Origin: Desulfobacteraceae bacterium
GTDB taxonomy: Bacteria; Desulfobacterota; Desulfobacteria; Desulfobacterales; Desulfobacteraceae
Reading direction: 5' to 3'
Assembly: GCA_003354055.1 (NCBI GenBank)
Contig: PIVQ01000222.1
Span: forward strand, 1-9,885
Length of the DNA stretch: 9,885 nucleotides
Position numbers and translations under genes: made by a program. Shown piece by piece: positions 1-6,939 of the stretch; positions within the stretch are counted from its first letter, which is position 1; each line of letters starts with the position of its first letter. Under the pieces are notes generated by a model, which did no database searches, had not been told where the DNA came from, and was given only the letters and a program-made list of their open reading frames with translations.

Positions 1-316
1 GTTTCCCTGAAAAACGGTTCATATAGGTTAGAAATCCCATGCCGGTCTGCTCTTCGTACAACTTTAACTCACCGGGCACATTGCCGATGCGTTGAAAAAG
101 GGAAGGGGTTCCGGCATCCCGCCCAAAGAGCCTTACCCGGCCTTTTGTCGGCCGCAAAAGACCTAACATCAGCCGGATGGTTGTGGATTTTCCGGCACCG
201 TTGGGGCCTAAAAATCCGAATATCTCCCCCTGGGGAATTTTAAGGTTCAGGTCCTCAATACCCCTGGCCTTACCGTAAAATTTTGACAAATCACTGATCT
301 CGATAACGGATTTCAT
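1..316 (-). CDS. ABC transporter ATP-binding protein, N-terminal part (cut by left edge)
   Basis: The first 105 codons of an ABC ATPase are visible, and the rest lies beyond the left edge. The translation begins MKSVIEISDLSKFYGKARGI and carries a clear Walker A motif, GPNGAGKST, at residues 37-45. It continues with LMLGLLRPTKG and a VPGELKLYEEQTG stretch (80-92), a pattern I associate with ATPases of ABC-2 type exporters (CcmA/NatA-like). The usual Q-loop glutamine appears to be replaced within PGEL, which I believe is seen in part of this family. Signature motif, Walker B and H-loop are out of view. The ATG at 316 is chosen because AGGA sits 8 nt upstream. An in-frame ATG at 325 has its purine tract directly abutting it. 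The gene starts 94 bp after the TPR gene stop on the same strand, so it probably begins a separate transport operon. Substrate is unknown. Confidence 0.93.
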   Translation of the reverse strand, partial: MKSVIEISDLSKFYGKARGIEDLNLKIPQGEIFGFLGPNGAGKSTTIRLMLGLLRPTKGRVRLFGRDAGTPSLFQRIGNVPGELKLYEEQTGMGFLTYMNRFSGK

Positions 317-344
317 TGGACCCATCCTGCTGATAAAAGATGAT

Positions 345-380
345 ATTTTATAGCCTTACTTAAGTGGAACGGAAAGTCAA
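345..380 (-). promoter_or_regulatory. Weak candidate promoter of the ABC transporter gene
   Basis: Reading the minus strand, TTGACT (375-380) resembles a -35 box and TATAAAAT (345-352) a -10 box, both upstream of the ATPase start at 316. The gap between them is 22 nt, longer than the 16-18 nt preferred by sigma-70, so at least one element may be coincidental in this AT-rich stretch. The TTGACT overlaps the right arm (as read on the minus strand) of the palindrome at 376-394. If both are real, a DNA-binding protein there could block the polymerase. Confidence 0.25.
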
Positions 381-394
381 TATCCAATATTGAC
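376..394. repeat. Perfect 8-bp inverted repeat between TPR gene and ABC gene
   Basis: The sequence is GTCAATAT, a 3-nt spacer, then ATATTGAC, a perfect 8-bp dyad 17 bp after the TPR gene stop codon. On the minus strand the second arm is followed by TTTCCGTTCC, so there is no real U-tract, and the stem is mostly A/T. It is therefore a poor match to an intrinsic terminator. It could instead be an operator for the downstream ABC gene or a weak 3' stabilising hairpin. The symmetry is seen directly; any role is inference. Confidence 0.45.
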
Positions 395-410
395 CCAGTA
401 TAAGAAGGGT

Positions 411-1361
411 TTAAAACGGATGGTTCAATGTAAACATATAGGATTGGTTCACAGGATCAAAATTACCTCCCAGGCGAAACTCCCGGTCAAGGATCTTGAT
501 CTGCTGGGTTTTGTTATACTTATGGGCGGCTGAGACGGAACCGTGGATATTGCCGGCGTAAAAGCCGGCTTCCACAAAGGTGATGATCCCGCCAAGAGCT
601 GGATTGTCGTTGTTGAAGGATTCATAGGCCGCATACATGAGGCCAGCATTGAGGCAGAAGGTGATAAAGGCGTCCTTGTAGCGTTCGCAATAGAGGAAAC
701 CGCCGCCGGGGATAATGGCCAGGATGCCGGAGAGGGTCGGGTTTTTCCGGGGGGAAGCCCTGACCTGGTCAATGGCCTCAAGCTGATAGGCTACCCGGTT
801 GTCCGATCTTCCTTCAGGGCTGATAAGGGTCAGGTATTTTTCTGCCTGATCCAGGCTGTCCGTGCCGAGATTCCGGGTTTCCCTGATATGGATTTTGGCC
901 AGCTCAAGATATATCCGATCCCTTGTCTGCGGATCATCGGTGAGTTTTGAATAATTTTCCAGCACCAATTGGGCATAACCTGTGTTGCCCATGGCGGCAA
1001 AGGCCTTGCTCTGAAGAAAGTAGGCGTCCCGGGTAAATTCATCCTCTTCCCCGTTATAGAGAATGATCTTATTGAATCCCTGGGCAGCCTCATGATATTG
1101 CCCGGATTGGTACAGGGCTGCGGCTATCTTGAACTTCGCCTCGTGGGTCCTATGATCATCAGGGAAAAAATGGATAAACCGCTTAAACTCCACCTGGGCC
1201 GCCGTGTGATCTCCTGCCTGATACAGCCCGTCCGCATAGGAAAACTGGAGATTCGGGGTGATGACCATGCCGGGGGAGTCGGAGGCTTTGACGATGGGGA
1301 CGTGGATCAGGAAAAGCATCAGGAGAAAAAAACAGGCATTTTTTCCGGTAAGGAATTTCAT
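411..1361 (-). CDS. Exported TPR protein with hydrophobic Gly-rich C-terminal module
   Basis: This 316-residue protein has an N-terminal signal peptide: a charged start, a hydrophobic core at about residues 10-24, and a likely cleavage after VKA at 26. Residues about 38-200 show the A/G/Y-rich helix pattern of tetratricopeptide repeats, for example YADGLYQAGDHTAAQVEFKR at 42-61 and AALYQSGQYHEAAQGFNKI at 81-99. This resembles BamD/YbgF-type envelope TPR proteins. The C-terminal third changes character: SGILAIIPGGGFLYCERY (211-228) and two hydrophobic stretches near 230-247 and 257-271, then GFYAGNIHGSV (266-276). These could be membrane helices or hairpins, so the TPR part would sit in the periplasm. 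Its ATG overlaps the yidD stop codon as ATGA, with AAGG 7 nt upstream. Tight coupling to yidD suggests a joint role. I do not recognise a named gene, and the function is unknown. Confidence 0.88.
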   Translation of the reverse strand: MKFLTGKNACFFLLMLFLIHVPIVKASDSPGMVITPNLQFSYADGLYQAGDHTAAQVEFKRFIHFFPDDHRTHEAKFKIAAALYQSGQYHEAAQGFNKIILYNGEEDEFTRDAYFLQSKAFAAMGNTGYAQLVLENYSKLTDDPQTRDRIYLELAKIHIRETRNLGTDSLDQAEKYLTLISPEGRSDNRVAYQLEAIDQVRASPRKNPTLSGILAIIPGGGFLYCERYKDAFITFCLNAGLMYAAYESFNNDNPALGGIITFVEAGFYAGNIHGSVSAAHKYNKTQQIKILDREFRLGGNFDPVNQSYMFTLNHPF

Positions 1362-1747
1362 TTACTTACCTTCTCTTTATCAAACCACCAGAAATCATTG
1401 GCGCTTACCGGATCCGACACATAGGTGTGGTTGTTTCTCCGGATAATCGGGGAAATATTCACCTCATCCCTGCCGCAGCGGACCAGGCGGTCACAGGCCA
1501 TGATCCATCCCATGACAGGGCCGTGCTTTTTCATGGCCCGGGCAGCATACTCCGAGCAGGACGGTGTCATGGGGCAGCGGGCGCCGTCCACGGCAGAGAT
1601 ATGGTCCTGGTAGAATCGGATGAAAATGTTTTTTTTGTCAGATGGGCCAGACGGGTCCGACGGGTCTGCCATGGCATGGCCGGGCAGAAGAAACAGGGCC
1701 GGGAGCAAAAAAGCCAGGGAAATAATCTGCCTATTCCTGGGTAACAC
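1358..1747 (-). CDS. yidD: YidD-family protein with N-terminal signal peptide
   Basis: The YidD domain spans residues 41-100: FIRFYQDHIS, then ARCPMTPSCSEYA (56-68), then a KKHGPVMGW segment and DRLVRC (86-91). This matches the YidD hallmarks, including the two cysteines of the RC...PxC motif (58, 64) and C91; C85 is additional relative to E. coli YidD as I recall it. YidD in E. coli is about 85 residues, membrane-associated on the cytoplasmic side, and aids YidC-dependent insertion. Here 129 residues are predicted. The extra N-terminus looks like a cleavable signal peptide (hydrophobic 9-23, AMA then D at 27/28), followed by a DPSDPSGPS linker. The C-terminal tail ends DFWWFDKEKVSK. The start is GTG at 1747, 17 bp inside gspE, supported by GGGAGGT 5 nt upstream. 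It lies in the T2SS operon rather than beside rnpA/yidC. Family membership is firm; location and role are inferred. Confidence 0.88.
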   Translation of the reverse strand: MLPRNRQIISLAFLLPALFLLPGHAMADPSDPSGPSDKKNIFIRFYQDHISAVDGARCPMTPSCSEYAARAMKKHGPVMGWIMACDRLVRCGRDEVNISPIIRRNNHTYVSDPVSANDFWWFDKEKVSK

Positions 1748-3437
1748 GCAATACCTCCCGTATGGATGTAATCCCTTTAAACACCTTGGTCATCCCGTCC
1801 TGCCGCAGGGTGAGCATTCCCTTTTTCAAGGCCGCATCCCGGATTTTATTGGAGTCGGAGGTGGCCAGGATCAGGCTGTTGAGTTCATCATCCAGGTCCA
1901 GGATTTCAAATATGGCCTGGCGGCCGGAGTAGCCCGTGTTAAAGCATTCGGGACAGCCACGGGGTTTGAAAACGGTTTTCCCCACCCATTGGTGACCGTT
2001 GTTCCCCAGGGTGGAAACATCCTCGGCACTGAGCTCAAAGGATTCCCGGCAAAGGGGGCAGAGCACCCGGACCAGGCGCTGGGCAATGATGGTATTCACT
2101 GAAGAGGAAATCAGGTAGGGCTCCACCCCGAGATCGACCAGCCGGGTCACGGCACCGGCCGCATCATTGGTATGCAGGGTGGAAAAGACCAGATGGCCGG
2201 TGAGGGCGGACTGGATGGCAACGGAGGCGGTCTCGATATCCCGGATTTCCCCCACCAGGATGACATCCGGATCCTGGCGGACAATGGACCGCAGGCCCTT
2301 GGCAAAGGTCACCCCGGTTTTGGCGTTGACCTGGATCTGGCCGATGCCCATAAGGTTATACTCCACCGGATCCTCAATGGTGATAATGCTTTTATCCGGG
2401 GAGTTAATCTCGGATAATCCTGCATACAGGGTGGTGGTTTTTCCGCTGCCCGTGGGGCCTGTGACTAGCACAATACCGTTGGTCTGGCGGATAATGGTTT
2501 GAAGGCGGGAAAGGTTGGACTGTGTCATGCCGAACTCGGCAAGGGCCAGAAAATACCCGGATTTGTTAAGCAGCCGCATGACCAGGCGTTCCCCGAATCC
2601 AGTGGGCACAGTGGAGATTCGCAGATCGATTTCCTGGTCCCCGATCCTGACCTGGGCACGGCCGTCCTGCGGCACCCGTTTTTCCGCAATATTCATCCCG
2701 GCCATAACCTTTACCCTGGAGATCAGGGCTGACTGGACGCCTTTTGGCGGGGTGAGCATCTCATAAAGAATGCCGTCGATTCTGTACCGTATTTTCAGGC
2801 TGTCCTGGAAGGGTTCGATATGAACATCACTGGCCCCGGTCTTGGCCGCCTGGGAGATCATATGGTTGACCAGGCGGATCACCGGGGCATCACTGGTATC
2901 ATCCAGAAGATCGGCGGTTTCGGTGATATCATCCAGAATCAGGAACTGCTGATCCTCCATATCTTCCACCAGTTGCCGGGCCTGGTCCTGGTCCTGGTCG
3001 TAAAAGGTATTGACGGCAGAGAAGATATCCTGTTTCGTGGCCAGGACAATATCATATTCGGTAAGTCCCAGCCGTGCGGCCAGATCATCAACCGGTCCGA
3101 GATCGCAGGGATCGTTGATGGCAATAACTGTCCTTTGTTCCGTAATAACGGGTACCAGGCAGCAGCGTTTGAGAAACTGCTGAGAGACGTCATGGGTCCA
3201 GTGGCCTTTTGCATTGGCGGTCTCAAGACCGCCCCCTGTTTCCGTGCCCTGAACAAGGTCCATGGCAAAGGTTTGGGCCATGGCCGCAAGAATGGTCATT
3301 TCCGGTACCAGCCGTGTCTTTACAGCCGCTTCAGTGATGTTGGTCCGGTCCCGGTTAAGGGCCTGGATCAGTTTTTCACGATCAGCCCCGGATAACGGGG
3401 TCATCCCAGCTATATTTTCAATGAGGTTCGTCAGCAT
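1731..3437 (-). CDS. gspE: Type II secretion ATPase GspE
   Basis: This is the cytoplasmic hexameric ATPase that powers pseudopilus assembly and docks on GspL. The 568-residue length fits the family. An N-terminal GspE/MshE-type regulatory region occupies about residues 35-150. The core then shows SDVHIEP (203-209), RVPQDGR (254-260), Walker A GPTGSGKTTT (327-336), the Asp box TIEDPVEY (353-360), Walker B VILVGEIRD (392-400) and the His box TGHLVFSTLHTND (413-425). Four cysteines in two CxxC pairs (460/463 and 495/498) form the zinc-binding motif typical of GspE and PilB. A short Asp-Gln repeat (147-152) lies in the linker between N-domain and core. The ATG is 17 bp after the gspD stop, with AAGG 6 nt upstream. 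Neighbouring gspC, D and J-M make T2SS far more likely than type IV pili. No gspF follows it, unlike the classical order. Confidence 0.97.
   Translation of the reverse strand: MLTNLIENIAGMTPLSGADREKLIQALNRDRTNITEAAVKTRLVPEMTILAAMAQTFAMDLVQGTETGGGLETANAKGHWTHDVSQQFLKRCCLVPVITEQRTVIAINDPCDLGPVDDLAARLGLTEYDIVLATKQDIFSAVNTFYDQDQDQARQLVEDMEDQQFLILDDITETADLLDDTSDAPVIRLVNHMISQAAKTGASDVHIEPFQDSLKIRYRIDGILYEMLTPPKGVQSALISRVKVMAGMNIAEKRVPQDGRAQVRIGDQEIDLRISTVPTGFGERLVMRLLNKSGYFLALAEFGMTQSNLSRLQTIIRQTNGIVLVTGPTGSGKTTTLYAGLSEINSPDKSIITIEDPVEYNLMGIGQIQVNAKTGVTFAKGLRSIVRQDPDVILVGEIRDIETASVAIQSALTGHLVFSTLHTNDAAGAVTRLVDLGVEPYLISSSVNTIIAQRLVRVLCPLCRESFELSAEDVSTLGNNGHQWVGKTVFKPRGCPECFNTGYSGRQAIFEILDLDDELNSLILATSDSNKIRDAALKKGMLTLRQDGMTKVFKGITSIREVLRVTQE
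1753..1759 (-). promoter_or_regulatory. Strong ribosome binding site deciding the GTG start of yidD
   Basis: Within the last codons of gspE the minus strand reads GGGAGGT, then ATTGC, then GTG. This near-consensus Shine-Dalgarno at ideal spacing supports the unusual GTG start and the overlap with gspE, and implies translational coupling or re-initiation as ribosomes finish gspE. Confidence 0.7.
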
Positions 3438-3454
3438 ATCAGGCCTTGTCCTGT

Positions 3455-5494
3455 TTAAGGCTTTTCCTTCTGCTCTTCTTCCGCAGGTTTTTCTTCCAGT
3501 GGTTTTTCAACCACCGGCTCATCATAATCCTCTCCGGACAGCTTCTTACTTATCCTATCCACCTTTTCATACAGGCTGACCTCTCCCTTTTGTATGGTGG
3601 CGTCGATTTCCTGCTTCTTTTTATCATAAAGATCAGTTGCCTCTTCCGGGCTTTTCACCACTCTGGGGGTGATAAAGACATAGAGGTTGGTCCGCTCTTC
3701 TCCTTCGTTCACGGTTTTAAAGGCCCAGCCGAGAACGGGCAGGCCGCCCAGGCAGGGGGTCTGGTTTTCCGTCCGGGTCATGCTTTCGTCAATGAGGCCG
3801 CCGATAACAACGGAGTGGGAATCTTCAACAATAATGGTGGTTTCGATCTGACGCTTCAGCGTGGTGGGCCGGTCGGAATTGGTGGTGTTCACCGAATCCA
3901 GTTTGGTCAGTTCCTGGAAAATATCCAGGCGGACCAGCCGCCCCTTGGAAATCTGGGGGGTGATTTTCAGGCTGATACCCACATCCTTGTATTCGTATGA
4001 GCTGTATGTTTCAGTGGCGGATTCCGCGGCAGACCGCGTCTGGTATGGTATATTCTTGCCCACGGTGATCACGGCTTCCTCGTTTTCAGTGGTGAGCAGC
4101 TGGGGCGTGGACAGGATATTTACATCCTTGTCCGACTGGAATGCGTCCACCACGGCCTGGATATTTGGAAATTCCACCCCGCCGACACTAAAACTCTTAC
4201 CCAGGACCCCCAGGGAAAAGCCCTTGGGCAGGGTGTTCGAGGCAAGACCGCTTGTATTGGAATATCCGCTGTCACCGGTGCCTCCGAATCCCCCAAGTAC
4301 CGCTCCGGCCCCGTCACTGATGCTCCCGGCGGCCTTCCACTCCGTACCGATGTTCAGTCCCCGGGTCACATTGACCTCCATGATCAGGCATTCGATGTAA
4401 ACCATGGCTCTGGGGATATCCAGTTTTTTGATCACATCCTCCAGCACGGGATAATCCTCTTTTTCCGCCATGATGATCAGGGAGTTGGTGGCCTTGTCCG
4501 CATTGATATGAACCTTCTGGGACAGGATGGGGGCTTCCTTTTTCCCCGTAGTTGTTGTTTTCCCAGTCTGAGTGGGAATCTTCTGCAGTACCGCGACCAT
4601 ATCCTCGGCAATGGCATGTTCAAGGTAGTAAACCCTGATCCGCTCTTCCCCCTTGGGTACCTGCTGGTCCAGGATACCGATAAGCTTGATCACCCGCTGG
4701 GTTTCCACCTTGGAGGCCAGGAGGATAATGCTGTTGGTCCGTTCATCCGCCGTAAAATGGACCAACAGCTTTGAATCAATCTTGCCCTTTTCCCCTTTGA
4801 CCCGGGCCGTGAACACCGTGGAAAGGGTTTTTACAAGCTTGCTGACATCTGCATTCCGCACCGGAATAATGGATATTTTTTTCCCGATATTGGGCACGTC
4901 AATGGTGCGGATGATTGTTAACAGCCGTTTGATGCTGGACAGGGTGGCCGTGACGATAAGCATATTGGTATCCCGGTAGGACAGGATGACACTGCCCTTG
5001 GGCAGGAGCGGGGCAAGCAGTCCTTTCAGCTCGTTCGCAGCCGCATACTCCAGGGGAATGAGCCGGGTCACCATCCGGTCCGCCGCAGCTTCCGGTCCGT
5101 CTATCAAGCGGGTATCGATATTGTCCGCCTTGGCATTGGGCGAGGGCAGAATTTTAATGACCGAGCCTGATTTCACCGTTGAAAATCCATGGATCTCCAG
5201 CACGGATTCAAATACCTGGTACGCCTCTTTGACTGAAATCTTGGTAGGGGAAATCACCGTAACATTGCCCTTGACCCGGTTGTCCATGACAAAGTTTTTT
5301 CCGGTGAGCTTGGAGATGAACTTAACAAATATTTTGATATCCACATTATCAAAATCAATGGATACATACTCCTTGTCCGACATGGGGGCTTCCTGCCCTA
5401 AGCCAGGTTGGGCAAAGATCAGGGCTGCGGCCAGGAAGAGGACGGCCAGGGCCTGAGTTAGGCGTTTGGGGAACTTAAGAACTTCGAATATCAT
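3455..5494 (-). CDS. gspD: Type II secretion outer-membrane secretin GspD
   Basis: This forms the multimeric outer-membrane channel of the T2SS. A signal peptide covers residues 1 to about 34. The periplasmic domains follow in order: N0 (about 43-116, VSIDFDNVDIKIFVKFI), N1 (about 141-200), N2 (about 205-275) and N3 (about 284-362, interrupted by a Thr/Lys/Gly loop at 309-320). The secretin core runs from about 363 to 614, with VGKNIPYQT (478-486), YKDVGISLKITPQIS (502-516), VVIGGLIDE (562-570) and LGGLPVLGWAFK (582-593). A Gly/Ser-rich insert near 389-425 precedes the barrel strands. The tail (about 615-679) is charged, ending in a Glu/Lys/Pro-rich run, and no recognisable pilotin-binding S-domain was identified. 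The ATG at 5494 lies 3 bp after the gspC stop, with AGGA 7 nt upstream inside gspC. Length of 679 is normal for the family. Confidence 0.97.
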   Translation of the reverse strand: MIFEVLKFPKRLTQALAVLFLAAALIFAQPGLGQEAPMSDKEYVSIDFDNVDIKIFVKFISKLTGKNFVMDNRVKGNVTVISPTKISVKEAYQVFESVLEIHGFSTVKSGSVIKILPSPNAKADNIDTRLIDGPEAAADRMVTRLIPLEYAAANELKGLLAPLLPKGSVILSYRDTNMLIVTATLSSIKRLLTIIRTIDVPNIGKKISIIPVRNADVSKLVKTLSTVFTARVKGEKGKIDSKLLVHFTADERTNSIILLASKVETQRVIKLIGILDQQVPKGEERIRVYYLEHAIAEDMVAVLQKIPTQTGKTTTTGKKEAPILSQKVHINADKATNSLIIMAEKEDYPVLEDVIKKLDIPRAMVYIECLIMEVNVTRGLNIGTEWKAAGSISDGAGAVLGGFGGTGDSGYSNTSGLASNTLPKGFSLGVLGKSFSVGGVEFPNIQAVVDAFQSDKDVNILSTPQLLTTENEEAVITVGKNIPYQTRSAAESATETYSSYEYKDVGISLKITPQISKGRLVRLDIFQELTKLDSVNTTNSDRPTTLKRQIETTIIVEDSHSVVIGGLIDESMTRTENQTPCLGGLPVLGWAFKTVNEGEERTNLYVFITPRVVKSPEEATDLYDKKKQEIDATIQKGEVSLYEKVDRISKKLSGEDYDEPVVEKPLEEKPAEEEQKEKP

Positions 5495-5497
5495 GCA

Positions 5498-6403
5498 TCA
5501 ATCCTTTGCAGGCTGGGTAATAAAGGCCTGGGTTTCTCCGTTAAATACAACATCCTGGGACTGGCCCCGCCGCAGCAGGGAAATTTTTATATCAGGGTCT
5601 GAGTCCAGCCCTGCGGCAACCGTGTCAAGATCATCGGGGCTCGCAATCTCCATACCGTTGATGGTCTGGATGATATCCCCGTTTTTTAATCCCAGGGCCA
5701 TGACATCGGAATTGGGCCGTACCCCGTAGACCAGTAAACCTGAAGGTTTTCCGTTTTTCAGATAAGGCCGGGTTTTCATGGTCCGGATCAGATCACCCGG
5801 GGCCTTGATCTCACCCTTGATGGGGAGCTTCATAGGCTTGAGCGGGATCATGGTATTCTGGGCCAGGGACTGGGAAAAGGGTCCCGGAGATTTTTTCTTG
5901 CTGCCGGTACTGGCCTCAAGAACCTGGTCTTTACCGTTCAGGGTCAGGATCACCCGGTTTCGAAAGATGGCCTTGATAGTTGCCCCCTGAACCTGGTCTC
6001 CGACACGGTACAGGTTCTGGTTCCGTTTGGCCTGGTCTTCTATAACGGCCCAGCAGTCCGATTCAATATTCCCAGCCACCGTGCCCCAGAGGGACAGCCT
6101 CAACTGGGTTTTTTCCAGCGTAGGCTTGACGTCAGAAGGTCCCGGTGCCTTGCCTGCGGCCGGCTTGTCCGTCAGCACCTTGAACAGGTTCCGCTGGACA
6201 ATGGCCTTTTCCAGGTTCACGGTCGGTTTGCCTGATTTTACCTTGCCCTTATTCTGTGTTTTCGACGCAGGTGTCTGGTTGTTTTCTACATCTGAAACCG
6301 CTAAGGTTGCAGGCGGGGTCTGATAAGCCTCGTACAGCATTACCCCCTGCCAGGCCACAAGTGTCCCGAGTCCCAGATGGATCAGAAAAAAAAGCGCTTT
6401 CAT
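5498..6403 (-). CDS. gspC: Type II secretion inner-membrane protein GspC (HR and PDZ domains)
   Basis: GspC links the inner-membrane platform to the secretin and contributes to substrate selection. Residues 4-24 form the single membrane anchor. A Lys/Gln/Thr-rich linker leads to the homology region (about 64-165), with AIVQRNLFKVL (67-77), LWGTVAG (105-111), AVIEDQ (119-124) and YRVGDQV (132-138). This region contacts the N0 domain of GspD in studied systems. A PDZ domain follows at about 205-290, with GLLVYGVRPNSD (222-233), ALGLKNGDIIQTINGMEI (236-253) and LLRRGQ (276-281). Possession of a PDZ domain distinguishes it from GspN or PilP-like proteins. The start codon overlaps the gspM stop as ATGA, preceded by AAGGAGG. 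Its position after gspM rather than at the operon head is a departure from the classical order. Confidence 0.95.
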   Translation of the reverse strand: MKALFFLIHLGLGTLVAWQGVMLYEAYQTPPATLAVSDVENNQTPASKTQNKGKVKSGKPTVNLEKAIVQRNLFKVLTDKPAAGKAPGPSDVKPTLEKTQLRLSLWGTVAGNIESDCWAVIEDQAKRNQNLYRVGDQVQGATIKAIFRNRVILTLNGKDQVLEASTGSKKKSPGPFSQSLAQNTMIPLKPMKLPIKGEIKAPGDLIRTMKTRPYLKNGKPSGLLVYGVRPNSDVMALGLKNGDIIQTINGMEIASPDDLDTVAAGLDSDPDIKISLLRRGQSQDVVFNGETQAFITQPAKD

Positions 6404-6939
6404 GGTCCCCCCTCCTTTGCCACCAGGGTATGGGCCTCAATGGTGGCATCCAGCCGGTTCTTTTCCTTGCCTGATTTGCTCAGGGAAAGGGAGGCGATCC
6501 AGATGCCCGAGTCAGGGGATTCCACCTCCCGGATAAACCGGGTAAAGTCCCTGAGCACAATCTGTTTCAGCTTGAGTTTGACAATGGAAAGGGTAAAGGG
6601 GCTGTTGTCCAGCTCCCGGGTATGGGGCTTCATATAATCGATATTGCCCTTAACCCCGCTTTTTGCAGCCTTTCGGTCCAGAAAGGAGAACAGGGTAAAG
6701 CCTTTGTTCCGGTTTTGAATCATTCCCCTGGCACCGGAATGATCCGGGGCAAGGCTGAGATATTCTTTTTGGAGCAGGCGAATCCGGCTCAGGGAAATTT
6801 GTTCTGCCGCCAGCGTCTGTTCAAGATCGGCGCGTTTATCCCAGGCCGGCAGATAGATGAACTGGACAAGGATGAACAACAGGACCAGCACACCGCCGCC
6901 TATCACCGTCATTCTTTCCCTATAGGATAAATTGCCCAT
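6400..6939 (-). CDS. gspM: Type II secretion platform protein GspM
   Basis: The 179-residue protein has the GspM/PilO architecture: a short cytoplasmic N-terminus, one membrane helix at about 11-31, a predicted coiled coil at about 34-62, and a periplasmic alpha/beta domain (about 85-172) likely to be ferredoxin-like. GspM dimerises with GspL in the inner-membrane platform. Sequence conservation in this family is low, so the call rests mainly on topology, size and the position between gspL and gspC. The ATG directly abuts the TAG stop of gspL, with GGAG 6 nt upstream, so translation is probably coupled. A PilO-like type M protein (the second GspM subfamily) is the nearest alternative description. 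Confidence 0.87.
   Translation of the reverse strand: MGNLSYRERMTVIGGGVLVLLFILVQFIYLPAWDKRADLEQTLAAEQISLSRIRLLQKEYLSLAPDHSGARGMIQNRNKGFTLFSFLDRKAAKSGVKGNIDYMKPHTRELDNSPFTLSIVKLKLKQIVLRDFTRFIREVESPDSGIWIASLSLSKSGKEKNRLDATIEAHTLVAKEGGP

Noticed and set aside
314..325. Alternative upstream ATG at 325 for the ABC ATPase
   Set aside because: It is in frame, but its purine-rich tract abuts the codon, whereas the ATG at 316 has AGGA at 8 nt. The difference is only three residues.
376..394. Intrinsic terminator of the secretion operon
   Set aside because: The stem is AT-rich, only 8 bp, and on the minus strand is followed by TTTCCGTTCC rather than a U-tract, so I list it only as an inverted repeat.
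543..1424. Plus-strand open frames opposite the TPR gene
   Set aside because: The minus-strand protein has a signal peptide, a TPR pattern, a ribosome binding site and an ATGA overlap with its neighbour. The plus-strand frames have none of these.
2820..3395. 191-codon plus-strand open frame
   Set aside because: It lies wholly opposite gspE, whose motifs are unmistakable. The translation has no recognisable domain and looks like reverse-complement shadow.
3446..4000. 184-codon plus-strand open frame
   Set aside because: Antisense to the conserved secretin core and tail of gspD. The Phe-rich start is the reverse complement of the Glu/Lys-rich tail.
1731..5494. Type IV pilus reading (PilB/PilQ) for the ATPase and secretin
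   Set aside because: The presence of gspC with HR and PDZ domains, gspK, gspJ, gspL and gspM in the same operon, and the N0-N3 layout of the secretin, fit T2SS better.
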